NCBI RefSeq assembly: GCF_023617305.1 | Contig: NZ_CP081485.1 | Coordinates: 1,726,501 to 1,790,500, forward strand | Reading direction: 5' to 3' | Length of the DNA stretch: 64,000 nt | From: Methanobrevibacter sp. TLL-48-HuF1 | GTDB lineage: Archaea > Methanobacteriota > Methanobacteria > Methanobacteriales > Methanobacteriaceae | Part shown: positions 47,202 to 54,835 of the stretch, in pieces | How positions within the stretch are numbered: the stretch's first letter is position 1 | Layout: each line of letters begins with the position of its first letter | Translations under genes and position numbers: made by a program | Notes under the pieces: model-generated | What the model was told of the DNA's origin: nothing | What the model saw: the letters and a program-made list of their open reading frames with translations, nothing else | Database searches by the model: none

Positions 47202-47534
47202 TTGTTTATGCTGGATATTGTCTTAAATAAGGAATATTGTTATTATTTTGAATAATTGGAGTGATATGTAACATTAATTTTTTATATTAACATTTTTAAT
47301 ATATTTATTGTTCATTATAAGGAGGTAATAAATGATAAATTTTAATATTGAAGATGTTCAAAATATTTTAAGAAAGTGTAATGTTAATGATTTGGTGGTT
47401 CATCCACATATTTTAGATAATTGGTTTGAACGAGATTATAATTTAAATTATGTTGCAAATTGTTTAGTTAATGAAGTGCCTTTAAGTATTTCAAAAACTT
47501 GTGAAAATCGTTTTAAACTTATTTATCCACATGA

Positions 47535-49322
47535 GGGTGTCCGCCAAAATTGATTTTTGATTTTTCGTCAAAAAAATTTTTGGGCTTAATTTTTATTATT
47601 TTTAATATATTTCAATTAATTTTTGTTTATTTTATTTTATTTGGTTTAATTATTTTTTAAATTATTGTTTAGTTTTATTTTATTCTTATTTTTGATTTTT
47701 AATGGTTTTAAGACAGTTAAGTTTATATACTTTGTTGTACATATTTTATATTAGATATAAGTTGTTTTGGTGTTGTTATTTATGGTTAAAAGAAAGTTTG
47801 ATAGGAATCAGGCAAAATTGGGCATTAATACTCTTGATTGGAATGTTCCGGAGAATCATATTTCTCGTTTTGTTGTTGAATTTGTTGAAGAAGTTTTTCC
47901 ACTTTTAAATATCAAAGAACCCAAGAAAAAGAAAGGAAGAGACTCCCTTCCAGTGGATTCCATGTTAAAATTGCTTATTTATGCCAAAATCCAACATATT
48001 GATAGAACATCAATAATTGCAGATATGGCGCGATACCATGATATATTTAAATACGTGTGCGATGATATTAGACCTTCTGAAAGATCAATCCAAAGATATC
48101 GAAGAGAATATGGCCATTATTTTGAAGTATTGCTGCAAATGACATTAAAAAAGGCCTTTGATGAAGGATTCACTGAATTTAATCACGTTGCCATTGATGG
48201 AACCATCAAAAAAGCATACAATTCCAACAACAACACCATTACAAAAAAAGAAACTCAAATATTGATCGATTACTACGAAGGACGACCTATTGACCCTGAA
48301 TGTCTTGAAAAACTTCACAAACCTGCTCAAAGATTATTGGAAAAGAAAGACATAGATGATGAAGATAAATTAGAACTATTATATGGAATAAAAACACAAT
48401 TTACATTCACAGGACAGGATAAAATTCCAGTAAATGATATAGAAGCAAGATTTATGAAAGGAAAGAAAGGAAACTTCATGGTTGCTTATAATATCCAATC
48501 TGCAGTCGATTATGATACCAAATTAATCTGTGCAATAAACGTCACACAAAACCCGACAGACCACTACGAACTACCAATAATCGCAGAAAGAGCAATAAGA
48601 AACATTAACACCACACCAAAGTATATAAGTGCCGATACAATATACTTAAACCAAATATCACTATCATACTTAGCAGATAAAAAAATAGATGGTTTAATAC
48701 CAAATAGAAAGCAAAGTAAAGAAAAAATAGGAAAATTAAATCCAAATCCATACCATAAAGACCATTTTGAATATGATTATGAATTAGATGCATTCAAATG
48801 CCCAAAAAATCAATATATGCACTTTTTCGCAAAATACATCGAACCACACAAAGATCCAGAAAAACCAGACAAAATAAAAAGACTCTACAACAATTATGAA
48901 GCCTGTAAAAACTGCAAAGCACGAAACAAATGCTTAACAGGCAAACAAACACACAAAACCATCACAGAATACGGATCAGAAATGCAAAAAGCAATGAACG
49001 AAAAAATGGAAAAACAGGAATATAAAGACGAATATAGCAAAAGATCAAGCGTTGAAGGACCATTTGGAATATTCAAAGAACAATTCCAAATAGAAAAAGA
49101 AGTAGTCATCGGAATGGTAAAAACAGAAGAAAGAATAAACTTAGATGCATTAGCATATAATTTAATACGACTACACAACATAAAACAAGAAATAAAAAAC
49201 ACAACAGAAGATTTAGAAGATTTCTGCGAAAGCACATCCATTAAAAACCAATTAAAACTTGATGTAACAATATTTTAAAAAAAATCAACAAGTCAGCCAA
49301 AATTCAATTTTGGCGGACACCC
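47535..49322 (+). mobile_element. IS1182-type insertion sequence, copy 2
   Basis: It is 1788 bp, the same length, ends and transposase as the copy at 2721-4508, with every position displaced by 44814. The target duplication is ATGA (47531-47534 and 49323-49326). The two copies appear identical over the stretches compared, including the non-coding ends, which implies recent transposition or gene conversion. Confidence 0.95.
47782..49278 (+). CDS. Transposase of IS copy 2 (DDE, IS1182-like)
   Basis: Its translation is identical to the transposase of copy 1, and the start is chosen by the same GGTG argument. Asp (HVAIDGT), Asp (ISADTIY) and Glu (SSVEGPFG) are present and the frame is intact. 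It is oriented with the gene it interrupts. Confidence 0.93.
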   Translation: MVKRKFDRNQAKLGINTLDWNVPENHISRFVVEFVEEVFPLLNIKEPKKKKGRDSLPVDSMLKLLIYAKIQHIDRTSIIADMARYHDIFKYVCDDIRPSERSIQRYRREYGHYFEVLLQMTLKKAFDEGFTEFNHVAIDGTIKKAYNSNNNTITKKETQILIDYYEGRPIDPECLEKLHKPAQRLLEKKDIDDEDKLELLYGIKTQFTFTGQDKIPVNDIEARFMKGKKGNFMVAYNIQSAVDYDTKLICAINVTQNPTDHYELPIIAERAIRNINTTPKYISADTIYLNQISLSYLADKKIDGLIPNRKQSKEKIGKLNPNPYHKDHFEYDYELDAFKCPKNQYMHFFAKYIEPHKDPEKPDKIKRLYNNYEACKNCKARNKCLTGKQTHKTITEYGSEMQKAMNEKMEKQEYKDEYSKRSSVEGPFGIFKEQFQIEKEVVIGMVKTEERINLDALAYNLIRLHNIKQEIKNTTEDLEDFCESTSIKNQLKLDVTIF

Positions 49323-49427
49323 ATGAAAAAAATAAAAATGATGATTTATATATTATTATTGTAATTGATGACTTTGATAATGTAGAAGTTTTAACAGTAT
49401 ATTCATTTAATAAAAGGAGGCGTGAGC

Positions 49428-49805
49428 GTGATATTGAACGAAAATAGTACTGTATTAAAGTATATGTATGATTATTCTTCAGATGTTTTAGGAGTTAAAG
49501 TCAAAAATGATTTTATCTATCATGAAACCGTTGAACTGGAAGATGGTGTATTATTGGATTTTGATAAAAATGATGTGCCAGTTTCTTTAGAAATTATGGA
49601 TGCTTCTAAAAGATTCAACATTCCAAAATCTTCATTAAATGATTTAAAATTTTTTAATATGACTGTTGTTGTTGATAATAAATTTATTACAATTAATGTT
49701 GTTATTGGTGTTTTAATTCATAATAATGAAAATAAACAGATTTTAGAATCATTTACTGTTAATAAATATGGAATTCCAAATATAACTGCTGATTTAACTA
49801 TTTAA
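49428..49805 (+). CDS. DUF2283-like protein, probable antitoxin partner
   Basis: The GTG at 49428 is preferred over a GTG at 49422 because AGGAGG (49415-49420) is then seven bases away. The 125-residue protein has the DUF2283-like core VELEDGVLLDFDKNDVPVSLEIMDAS, and its end (KYGIPNITADL) resembles the YGIPDLNF end of the protein at 21380. The gene overlaps the 3' end of the IS-disrupted DUF4258-like gene. DUF4258 and DUF2283 genes are often neighbours; a toxin-antitoxin role is inference. It survives although its partner is broken. Confidence 0.72.
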   Translation: MILNENSTVLKYMYDYSSDVLGVKVKNDFIYHETVELEDGVLLDFDKNDVPVSLEIMDASKRFNIPKSSLNDLKFFNMTVVVDNKFITINVVIGVLIHNNENKQILESFTVNKYGIPNITADLTI

Positions 49806-49884
49806 ACTATTTTTTTTATCATTCTGAAAAATTGCCTTGACTTTGGAATATTGCACTTAAATGCAACTATATTACTTTTTATTT
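49801..49884 (+). repeat. 84-bp direct repeat, left copy
   Basis: It matches 51126-51209 with five mismatches over 84 bases (offset 1325). It holds a T8 run, ATTCTGAAAAATTGCCTTGA, and a 23-base element (49845-49867) whose TTGCA/TGCAA arms form a small hairpin followed by a T-rich tail. It sits between convergent gene ends, as does the right copy. Confidence 0.85.
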
Positions 49885-49924
49885 AATAATTGATGATATA
49901 AAAAAATAAGAATATTTAACGGAT

Positions 49925-50176
49925 TTAATTTTTAGTATAATTTTCAAGCATATCTTTTAATTTTATGGCCGTAGCTGGACTCATAACAATTTGTAAATCT
50001 GATTCGCTGATTAGCTCAAAATTATCATTTTTATTAATCAATTTGTTGTTTACTATAATTAGCCTGACTTCTTCGTCGTCTCCTCCCACTCCAAATGATG
50101 ATGCATGAATGACTTCAGATTCATCTTTAATGTTTATACTAGAGTTTATTTGTATTTCTTTATTTTTATTTGCCAT
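49925..50176 (-). CDS. DUF3467-like small protein
   Basis: The ATG at 50176 is chosen because GGAGG sits eight bases before it. The 83-residue protein has SEVIHASSFGVGGDDEEVRLIIVN and a closing LQIVMSPATAIKLKDMLENY, the layout of the DUF3467 family. The function is unknown. It overlaps no other frame; the HTH gene ends two bases upstream of its start, so both are one transcription unit. Confidence 0.7.
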   Translation of the reverse strand: MANKNKEIQINSSINIKDESEVIHASSFGVGGDDEEVRLIIVNNKLINKNDNFELISESDLQIVMSPATAIKLKDMLENYTKN

Positions 50177-50177
50177 A

Positions 50178-50699
50178 TTAAAATCCTCCAATTTTGTAAT
50201 ATTTTTTAGTGTTTGTTAAATCTAATTTATTATAGCTATTTTTTGGGTTTTTGGAAGGACAGGTAATATTATATTTTAATTGTCTGTATTCCTGTTTATT
50301 GATTAATATTTCTTCATTTAATTCAATTTCTTTTTCTAATTTGTCTAAATCAACATCTTTTGTATTTTCGTCAAAAAGTTTGTCTAATTCTTCATCAGAA
50401 TATTTTATAAATTCTTCAGTTTCATATGATGATTGTTTTTCAAGTTCTTTTTTGGCTAGATATTCCTGTAGTGCATCTAATTTTTTAACAATTTCTGAAT
50501 TGAAATTTAATTCGTATTTTGAATTTTTTAAAATCAGTATTTTATTTTCCAGCAGTTTATCAATAAATTTATCTAATGTAGATCTAGATATTTCAGCTCC
50601 TATTGCTATTTGTTGTTTGGTATAGCTTTCAAAAGGATTTGCTAATAAATAGTCTAATACTTTTATTTGGGGGCATTTTCCTAAAATTTCTATTAGCAT
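50178..50699 (-). CDS. Winged-helix regulator-like protein
   Basis: The 173-residue protein has an N-terminal wHTH about 60 residues long (ILGKCPQIKVLDYLLANP, KQQIAIGAEISRSTLDKFIDKLLENKIL). The rest is acidic and coiled-coil-like (about residues 75-145: LDALQEYLAKKELEKQ, KDVDLDKLEKEIELNEE). It probably controls its own operon, which contains the DUF3467 gene. No HTH partner is identified. Confidence 0.75.
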   Translation of the reverse strand: MLIEILGKCPQIKVLDYLLANPFESYTKQQIAIGAEISRSTLDKFIDKLLENKILILKNSKYELNFNSEIVKKLDALQEYLAKKELEKQSSYETEEFIKYSDEELDKLFDENTKDVDLDKLEKEIELNEEILINKQEYRQLKYNITCPSKNPKNSYNKLDLTNTKKYYKIGGF

Positions 50700-50826
50700 A
50701 CTTAATCATTCCATGTATAATAATTATACAATTCCCATTAATAAATTTTTGTAAATTGTCTAAATTGAATACATTAAATATTATATCTTTAATTTAATAA
50801 ATTAATAATGGTGGTGATTAAGTTGT

Positions 50827-51105
50827 ATGGAATTTTGTGAAGAAGAAATTGAAATAAAAATTGTATATGCATTGCATAGGAGAGCATATTACAATAAAAG
50901 GCACACTCCTATAAAAAATGTATGCAATAGATTATCATATATTCCCTGTAAACAAATAAATAAAGCTGTAAAGAAATTACACAAAAAGGGAATCATTGGC
51001 ATTAAAAAAACATTTCATGGTGCGGATATCTATTTAAATCACAAGAAAAAAGCTGAAATTCAGGATATGATTTCAACTAAACTATCTGAATTAAATGATT
51101 TTTAA
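50827..51105 (+). CDS. Small winged-helix-like protein
   Basis: The 92-residue basic protein has MEFCEEEIEIKIVYALHRR, then a helix-turn-helix pattern (LSYIPCKQINKAVKKLHKKGIIGIKKTF) and a wing GADIYLNHKKK. GGTGAT lies eight bases before the ATG. It is divergent from the regulator gene across a 127-base spacer. It likely binds DNA; the target is unknown. Confidence 0.68.
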   Translation: MEFCEEEIEIKIVYALHRRAYYNKRHTPIKNVCNRLSYIPCKQINKAVKKLHKKGIIGIKKTFHGADIYLNHKKKAEIQDMISTKLSELNDF

Positions 51106-51125
51106 AATCATGCGGTTGTGTTTAA

Positions 51126-51209
51126 TTTAAACTATTTTTTTTATCATTCTGAAAAATTGCCTTGATTCTGGAATATTGCAGTTAAATGCAACTATATGGC
51201 TTTTTATTT
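51126..51209 (+). repeat. 84-bp direct repeat, right copy
   Basis: It is the counterpart of 49801-49884 (94% by eye). Together the copies bracket about 1.2 kb with the DUF3467, HTH and small wHTH genes. Orientation and surroundings (between convergent gene ends) are the same. Confidence 0.85.
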
Positions 51210-51225
51210 GATGAAAGTATTTTAC

Positions 51226-51459
51226 TTATTTTAAATGTGCAGTTATTATGGTATAGCTGGAAGCATTAACAGTTATTATGCATCCGTCAGCTTCAATGTA
51301 ATAGTTTTTACCTTTGCGACTTATTTTAGTGTTTTTATCTTTAATTTTGGAAATGCAATAGCCAACGACATCATCAGTATCTAATTTGAGGTTTCTTTTA
51401 ATTCTTCCAACACCCATTGTGGTGGTGTGTATTTTATCTGTGTTTTCAAGCAGGCTCAT
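51226..51459 (-). CDS. DUF3781 family protein
   Basis: The 77-residue protein has the family pattern KIHTTTMGVGRIKRNL, DDVVGYCISKI, KISRKGKNYYIEADGCIITVNASSYTIITAH. Length is normal. The function is unknown. The gene is oriented towards the right repeat copy and divergent from the ATPase-nuclease pair. Confidence 0.82.
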   Translation of the reverse strand: MSLLENTDKIHTTTMGVGRIKRNLKLDTDDVVGYCISKIKDKNTKISRKGKNYYIEADGCIITVNASSYTIITAHLK

Positions 51460-51517
51460 GTATGTTATTTTTGAGGGATGCTACAGATAAATATTCTGTT
51501 ATAATTGTTTTAATAGA

Positions 51518-51540
51518 GGAATATTGATGTTAAATCCTAC
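51518..51540 (+). repeat. 23-bp dispersed element, third copy
   Basis: It has the shared form GGAATATT-N4-TTAAAT-nC-n-AC, also found at 49845-49867, 51170-51192 and 53825-53847. Here it lies upstream of the ATPase gene. Similarity with the 53825 copy extends for about 40 further bases. Confidence 0.6.
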
Positions 51541-51673
51541 AAAAAATATATTTAATAGTTTGAATTTATGATATATTAATTATTAATTAATATTTTTTTA
51601 AGAAAATGTTTAATCTACTATTAAAACAATATGAAAAATGTTGATATTATAATTTAAAATGGGGCTTATAGTT

Positions 51674-52957
51674 ATGTTAAATGATATGGTGTTAAATATA
51701 TCTGATTTTGGTCCAATTGATGAAGCTAATATTAAAATTGGTAGAATTAATGTTGTGGCTGGAAAAAACGGTACTGGAAAGTCCACATTTAGTAAAATTT
51801 TGTATTGTTTTTTAAATGCTGCATCTGATGAAGGTGTAAAATTAGCAAATAAAAGTATAAGGGATAAACTTTCAGAATTTATTTTTCACTGGTCTAATAA
51901 AGTATCTGAAGAATATCATGATGAAGAATCTAAATTAAAAAAAATTCAATTTGAACTTAGTAATCATGATTTGGAAACTTCCCTTGAAAAAGAGTATGAT
52001 GAGCTTTTTAAATTAGCGTCTAATTTTGATGAAAATTTTAATAATCAATACTCTGAAAATTTAAAAGAAATAGGTGAAGTGATAAATTTCAATAAAAATA
52101 AAACCCGAAGATATATTCAGATTAGTAATGTTTTATTTGCTTTTGAATTTGATTTTTGTTATACTGGTGCTAAAATTAAATTTTATGGAACTTGTGATGA
52201 AAAAAATTTTGAAAATACTTTAACTTTTAATAATGATGGAATTGAAGGAAATGTGTCCGGTAAAATTTTGGACAATATTAGTTTTTCAAAAGTTATTTAT
52301 ATAGATTCTCCATCTATTTTTGAAATTAATTATAATAATGTCCAAAACAACAATGCGTATCACTTAAATGAATTATATAGAAAATTGCTTCCTAATGAAG
52401 ATATTGATGTTTATGATAATGTTTATAATAAAGATTTAATTGATTTTAATAATAAATTAAATGGATTATTAAATGGTAGATTTAAATTTGATTATAATAA
52501 AAATGAGTTTGTTTTTATTTCTGATAAAAGTGAATATTTAATTAAAAACACTGCATCAGGATTAAAACAGTTAGGTATTATTCAATTATTATTGGAAAAT
52601 AGGGGATTGACTAAAAATAGTTTTTTAATAATTGATGAACCAGAAGTTAATTTACATCCTGAATGGCAAATAAAATTTGCCGAAATTTTAATTTTATTAG
52701 TTAAAAAGTTGAATATTTCATTGTATATTAATACTCATAGTCCTTTTTTAGCAGAAGCTATTGAAGTATATTCTAAGTATTATTCTCTTGATGATGAGGT
52801 TAATTTTTATTTAACTGAAGAAAGTGGTAAAAATAAATGTAAATTCAAGAGAATACCTCTTTATGATGCTGTTGAAATTTATGATAATTTAGGTAATCCT
52901 TTTGATGAAATTGAAAAAATAAGACTTAAAACAGAGTTAAAAGAAGATATGGGGTAG
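51674..52957 (+). CDS. ABC/RecF-type AAA ATPase of a putative defence pair
   Basis: Three in-frame ATGs exist (51659, 51674, 51686); 51674 is chosen because a GGGG lies 10 bases upstream, and confidence in the start is low. The roughly 427-residue protein has Walker A GKNGTGKST (about residues 30-38), a signature-like ASGLKQLGIIQLLL, Walker B FLIIDEPEVNLHP and H-loop INTHSPFLAEAI: the AAA_15/21, SMC/RecF-like ATPase of OLD and Septu families. It has no TOPRIM or HNH domain. The middle is coiled and Asn-rich. The nuclease-like gene starts five bases after it. Confidence 0.85.
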   Translation: MLNDMVLNISDFGPIDEANIKIGRINVVAGKNGTGKSTFSKILYCFLNAASDEGVKLANKSIRDKLSEFIFHWSNKVSEEYHDEESKLKKIQFELSNHDLETSLEKEYDELFKLASNFDENFNNQYSENLKEIGEVINFNKNKTRRYIQISNVLFAFEFDFCYTGAKIKFYGTCDEKNFENTLTFNNDGIEGNVSGKILDNISFSKVIYIDSPSIFEINYNNVQNNNAYHLNELYRKLLPNEDIDVYDNVYNKDLIDFNNKLNGLLNGRFKFDYNKNEFVFISDKSEYLIKNTASGLKQLGIIQLLLENRGLTKNSFLIIDEPEVNLHPEWQIKFAEILILLVKKLNISLYINTHSPFLAEAIEVYSKYYSLDDEVNFYLTEESGKNKCKFKRIPLYDAVEIYDNLGNPFDEIEKIRLKTELKEDMG

Positions 52958-52962
52958 TTTTA

Positions 52963-53727
52963 ATGGTTTTCACTAATCAGGATTTTATTGATATGTTAAA
53001 TTTCTTCAAAGATAAAAATTGTTTTTCTAAAAACGCTAAAGAATCATTTGAATCTATAACTGAAATTTCTAAATCAGAAAGTGGGAAAAGTTTAATTAAA
53101 AGTAATCATTGTTTGTATAACTTAGATAATATTGCTTATAATTTATCTTTAAATAGTCAAGGAAATCCTAATTCTATTCCAGCATCTGTTGATGCTTTGT
53201 TTTATTTCAATAATAATAATTTTACATTATATTTAATTGAATTTAAAGGAGTTCCCATAAATTCTTTAGATTATAAAGAAATTCTTAAATTAATTAAAAT
53301 GGATTTGGAAAAAGATAAATGTGTAAATTTTAGAGAAAACTGTCCGATATCTAATAATTTAATGTTAAATTTAACTAGAACCTATGAAAGGTACGAAGAT
53401 GAAATTTTTTGCAGTTTAAAAATTAAACCAATTGAATCTCTTTTTGTAGTGCTTCCTAAATTATATAAAAAATATTGTGATGAATTGGATAAAAATTATT
53501 ATGAAACAATTTCAGGATTTATGGATTGGCTATTAAAGGTTAACAAAAAACTTTATGTTGTATTTTTAGATGATAAAAACAAGTCTAAGATTTATAAAAA
53601 AAATATTTCTAATAAAATTGATTCTAAGTATAAATATTTAAAAAGTTTTGTTAATTTGGAGCATAAATGTTATAATCAAAAAACATTTGAAGATGTGTTT
53701 GTTTCAATGTTGTGTTCTGAAAATTAA
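52963..53727 (+). CDS. PD-(D/E)XK-like protein paired with the ATPase
   Basis: The 254-residue protein has a core SVDALFYFNNNNFTLYLIEFKG (about residues 71-92) that fits the PD-(D/E)XK nuclease pattern: Asp at the first strand and Glu-x-Lys at the second. The rest is rich in Lys, Asn and Tyr, without other known motifs. The gap to the ATPase is only five bases, so expression is coupled. I infer a toxic DNase activated by the ATPase; no family could be named. Confidence 0.65.
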   Translation: MVFTNQDFIDMLNFFKDKNCFSKNAKESFESITEISKSESGKSLIKSNHCLYNLDNIAYNLSLNSQGNPNSIPASVDALFYFNNNNFTLYLIEFKGVPINSLDYKEILKLIKMDLEKDKCVNFRENCPISNNLMLNLTRTYERYEDEIFCSLKIKPIESLFVVLPKLYKKYCDELDKNYYETISGFMDWLLKVNKKLYVVFLDDKNKSKIYKKNISNKIDSKYKYLKSFVNLEHKCYNQKTFEDVFVSMLCSEN

Positions 53728-54109
53728 ATTAGGATTTTTTTATAGTCAAATAAACAAAATTGATATTATATGTAGTGCAACCATTTGGTAAAATAGTATG
53801 ATATATGAATATTGTTTTATTTTAGGAATATTAATGTTAAATCCGACAAAATTTTTATTTAACAGCTTAAATTAATAGTTTAATACATATATTTTTTAAT
53901 TAATTTCTTTTTAATAAATCGGGCAAAAAGTCAGTGAATTCCTAGAATTTTAAAGATAGGAATAACGTTATATTATTTATACATAGTAGAATATGTAAGA
54001 AAATTTCTTTGGATGATTTAGTTAATAAAAATATTATTAAAGCACACCCACAATCTATTCAAAGGTTGGCACATGAAAAATATTTAAAATTAAAAGAAGA
54101 GATGTTAAA
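53728..54109 (+). other. Spacer with a dispersed repeat and a gene remnant
   Basis: No intact gene is visible. It holds the fourth 23-bp element (53825-53847) and an open frame from 53946 to 54113 with no plausible start. The first 200 bases show no pattern beyond AT richness. Confidence 0.5.
53825..53847 (+). repeat. 23-bp dispersed element, fourth copy
   Basis: It has the same form GGAATATT-N4-TTAAAT-nC-n-AC as the three other copies. It lies downstream of the nuclease-like gene and upstream of the ASCH gene remnant. Confidence 0.6.
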
Positions 54110-54113
54110 ATGA
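53946..54113 (+). pseudogene. Truncated gene remnant translationally linked to the ASCH gene
   Basis: The frame is open for 55 codons but has only a late internal ATG. It reads RICKKISLDDLVNKN, then KAHPQSIQRLAHEKYLKLKEEMLK, ending TGA inside the ATGA that starts the ASCH gene. That overlap is typical of an operon pair, so this looks like the surviving C-terminus of a larger upstream partner. The family is not recognised. Confidence 0.5.
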
Positions 54114-54487
54114 ATTTAATTATTTCAATTAAACCCCAGTTTGTTAGTAAAATAATTTCTAAAGAAAAAAAATACGAATTTAGAAAGAATATTCCTAAAA
54201 AACCTGTTGAAAAAATTTTTATTTATTCTACTGTTCCTGATAAAGAGATTGTGGGATATTTTGAATGTGATAAAGTTATTGAGGATACTCCGAATAATTT
54301 ATGGAATAATTTTTCAAAAGATGCAGGGATTTCTAAACAAAATTTTTTTGAATATTTTTTGGAAAAAGAAAAGGGATTTGCAATGGAAATTTCTAAGTTA
54401 ACTCTTTTTAATGATCCTATAGATGTTGATGATATTTGCGGTTTTGTTGCTCCTCAGTCATTTAAATATGTGGATTATGATTTTTAA
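54110..54487 (+). CDS. ASCH-domain protein
   Basis: The 125-residue protein has an N-terminal pattern MNLIISIKPQFVSKIISKEKKYEFRKNIP and a beta core IFIYSTVPDKEIVGYFE, the layout of the ASCH (PUA-like RNA-binding) family. It also has helical PNNLWNNFSKDAGISKQNFFEYF. The closing CGFVAPQSFKYVD is typical. It may bind RNA. The upstream partner is lost (see 53946-54113). A terminator follows. Confidence 0.88.
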   Translation: MNLIISIKPQFVSKIISKEKKYEFRKNIPKKPVEKIFIYSTVPDKEIVGYFECDKVIEDTPNNLWNNFSKDAGISKQNFFEYFLEKEKGFAMEISKLTLFNDPIDVDDICGFVAPQSFKYVDYDF

Positions 54488-54517
54488 AAGATTTTCAATA
54501 AGGAAAATTGGAATGGG

Positions 54518-54545
54518 AGAATAGCTATTAGGCTATTCTTTTTAA
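54518..54545 (+). terminator. Hairpin terminator after the ASCH gene
   Basis: AGAATAGC (54518-54525) pairs perfectly with GCTATTCT (54532-54539) around a 6-base loop and is followed by a T run. It lies 31 bases after the ASCH stop. Confidence 0.6.
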
Positions 54546-54608
54546 TTAGCTTTTACGACATGGTAATCTCTTAACAGGCCTTCGTATTATTTGCAAGCTA
54601 TTTTTGTT

Positions 54609-54683
54609 TTGAAAATAGATTTTTTTGTTGTGAGTATATGCTAGATATCTTGAAGGATAATAATCATGGAAATCTATTTTCAA
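54609..54683. repeat. 14-bp inverted repeat with a 47-base loop
   Basis: TTGAAAATAGATTT (54609-54622) and AAATCTATTTTCAA (54670-54683) are exact complements. It might fold as a structured RNA or be the remnant of a small mobile element. Target duplications were not seen. Confidence 0.6.
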
Positions 54684-54835
54684 TTAATCTTATTGTTTTT
54701 GTACCTTATAAATGTTTTCCTATTTTGTGTAATTTTCTTCTTAAAATGTGTATTTATAGTGAAGCAAATTAGCTTGCATAAAACAAAAAGAATTTGGATT
54801 TTCTTTAAAAAGCAGTTTAAATTTAAAATGGGAAA

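Larger units (their letters stand above)
47332..49447 (+). pseudogene. Toxin-like small gene (DUF4258 type) disrupted by IS copy 2
   Basis: The coding parts are 47332-47534 and 49327-49447. Joined across the IS and one copy of the 4-bp duplication they give 107 residues: MINFNIEDVQNILRK, HPHILDNWFERDYN, then the reconstructed junction IYPHEKNKNDDLYIIIVIDD, ending TVYSFNKRRRERDIERK. This plan (HA-like start, central strand, closing TVY and basic tail) resembles DUF4258/RelE-fold proteins. A GGAGG ribosome site precedes the ATG. The end overlaps the start of the DUF2283 gene by 20 bases, so they were a coupled pair. It is inactivated now. Family assignment is moderate. Confidence 0.75.
54488..54835. 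other. 348-base spacer with terminator and inverted repeat
   Basis: It separates the ASCH gene from the next minus-strand gene. It holds a T-tailed hairpin at 54518-54545 and a 14-bp inverted repeat (54609-54622 / 54670-54683). No coding frame is convincing. Confidence 0.5.

Noticed and set aside
47332-47553. A complete 73-residue protein
   Set aside because: The last residues are encoded by the IS end; the real gene continues beyond the IS at 49327.
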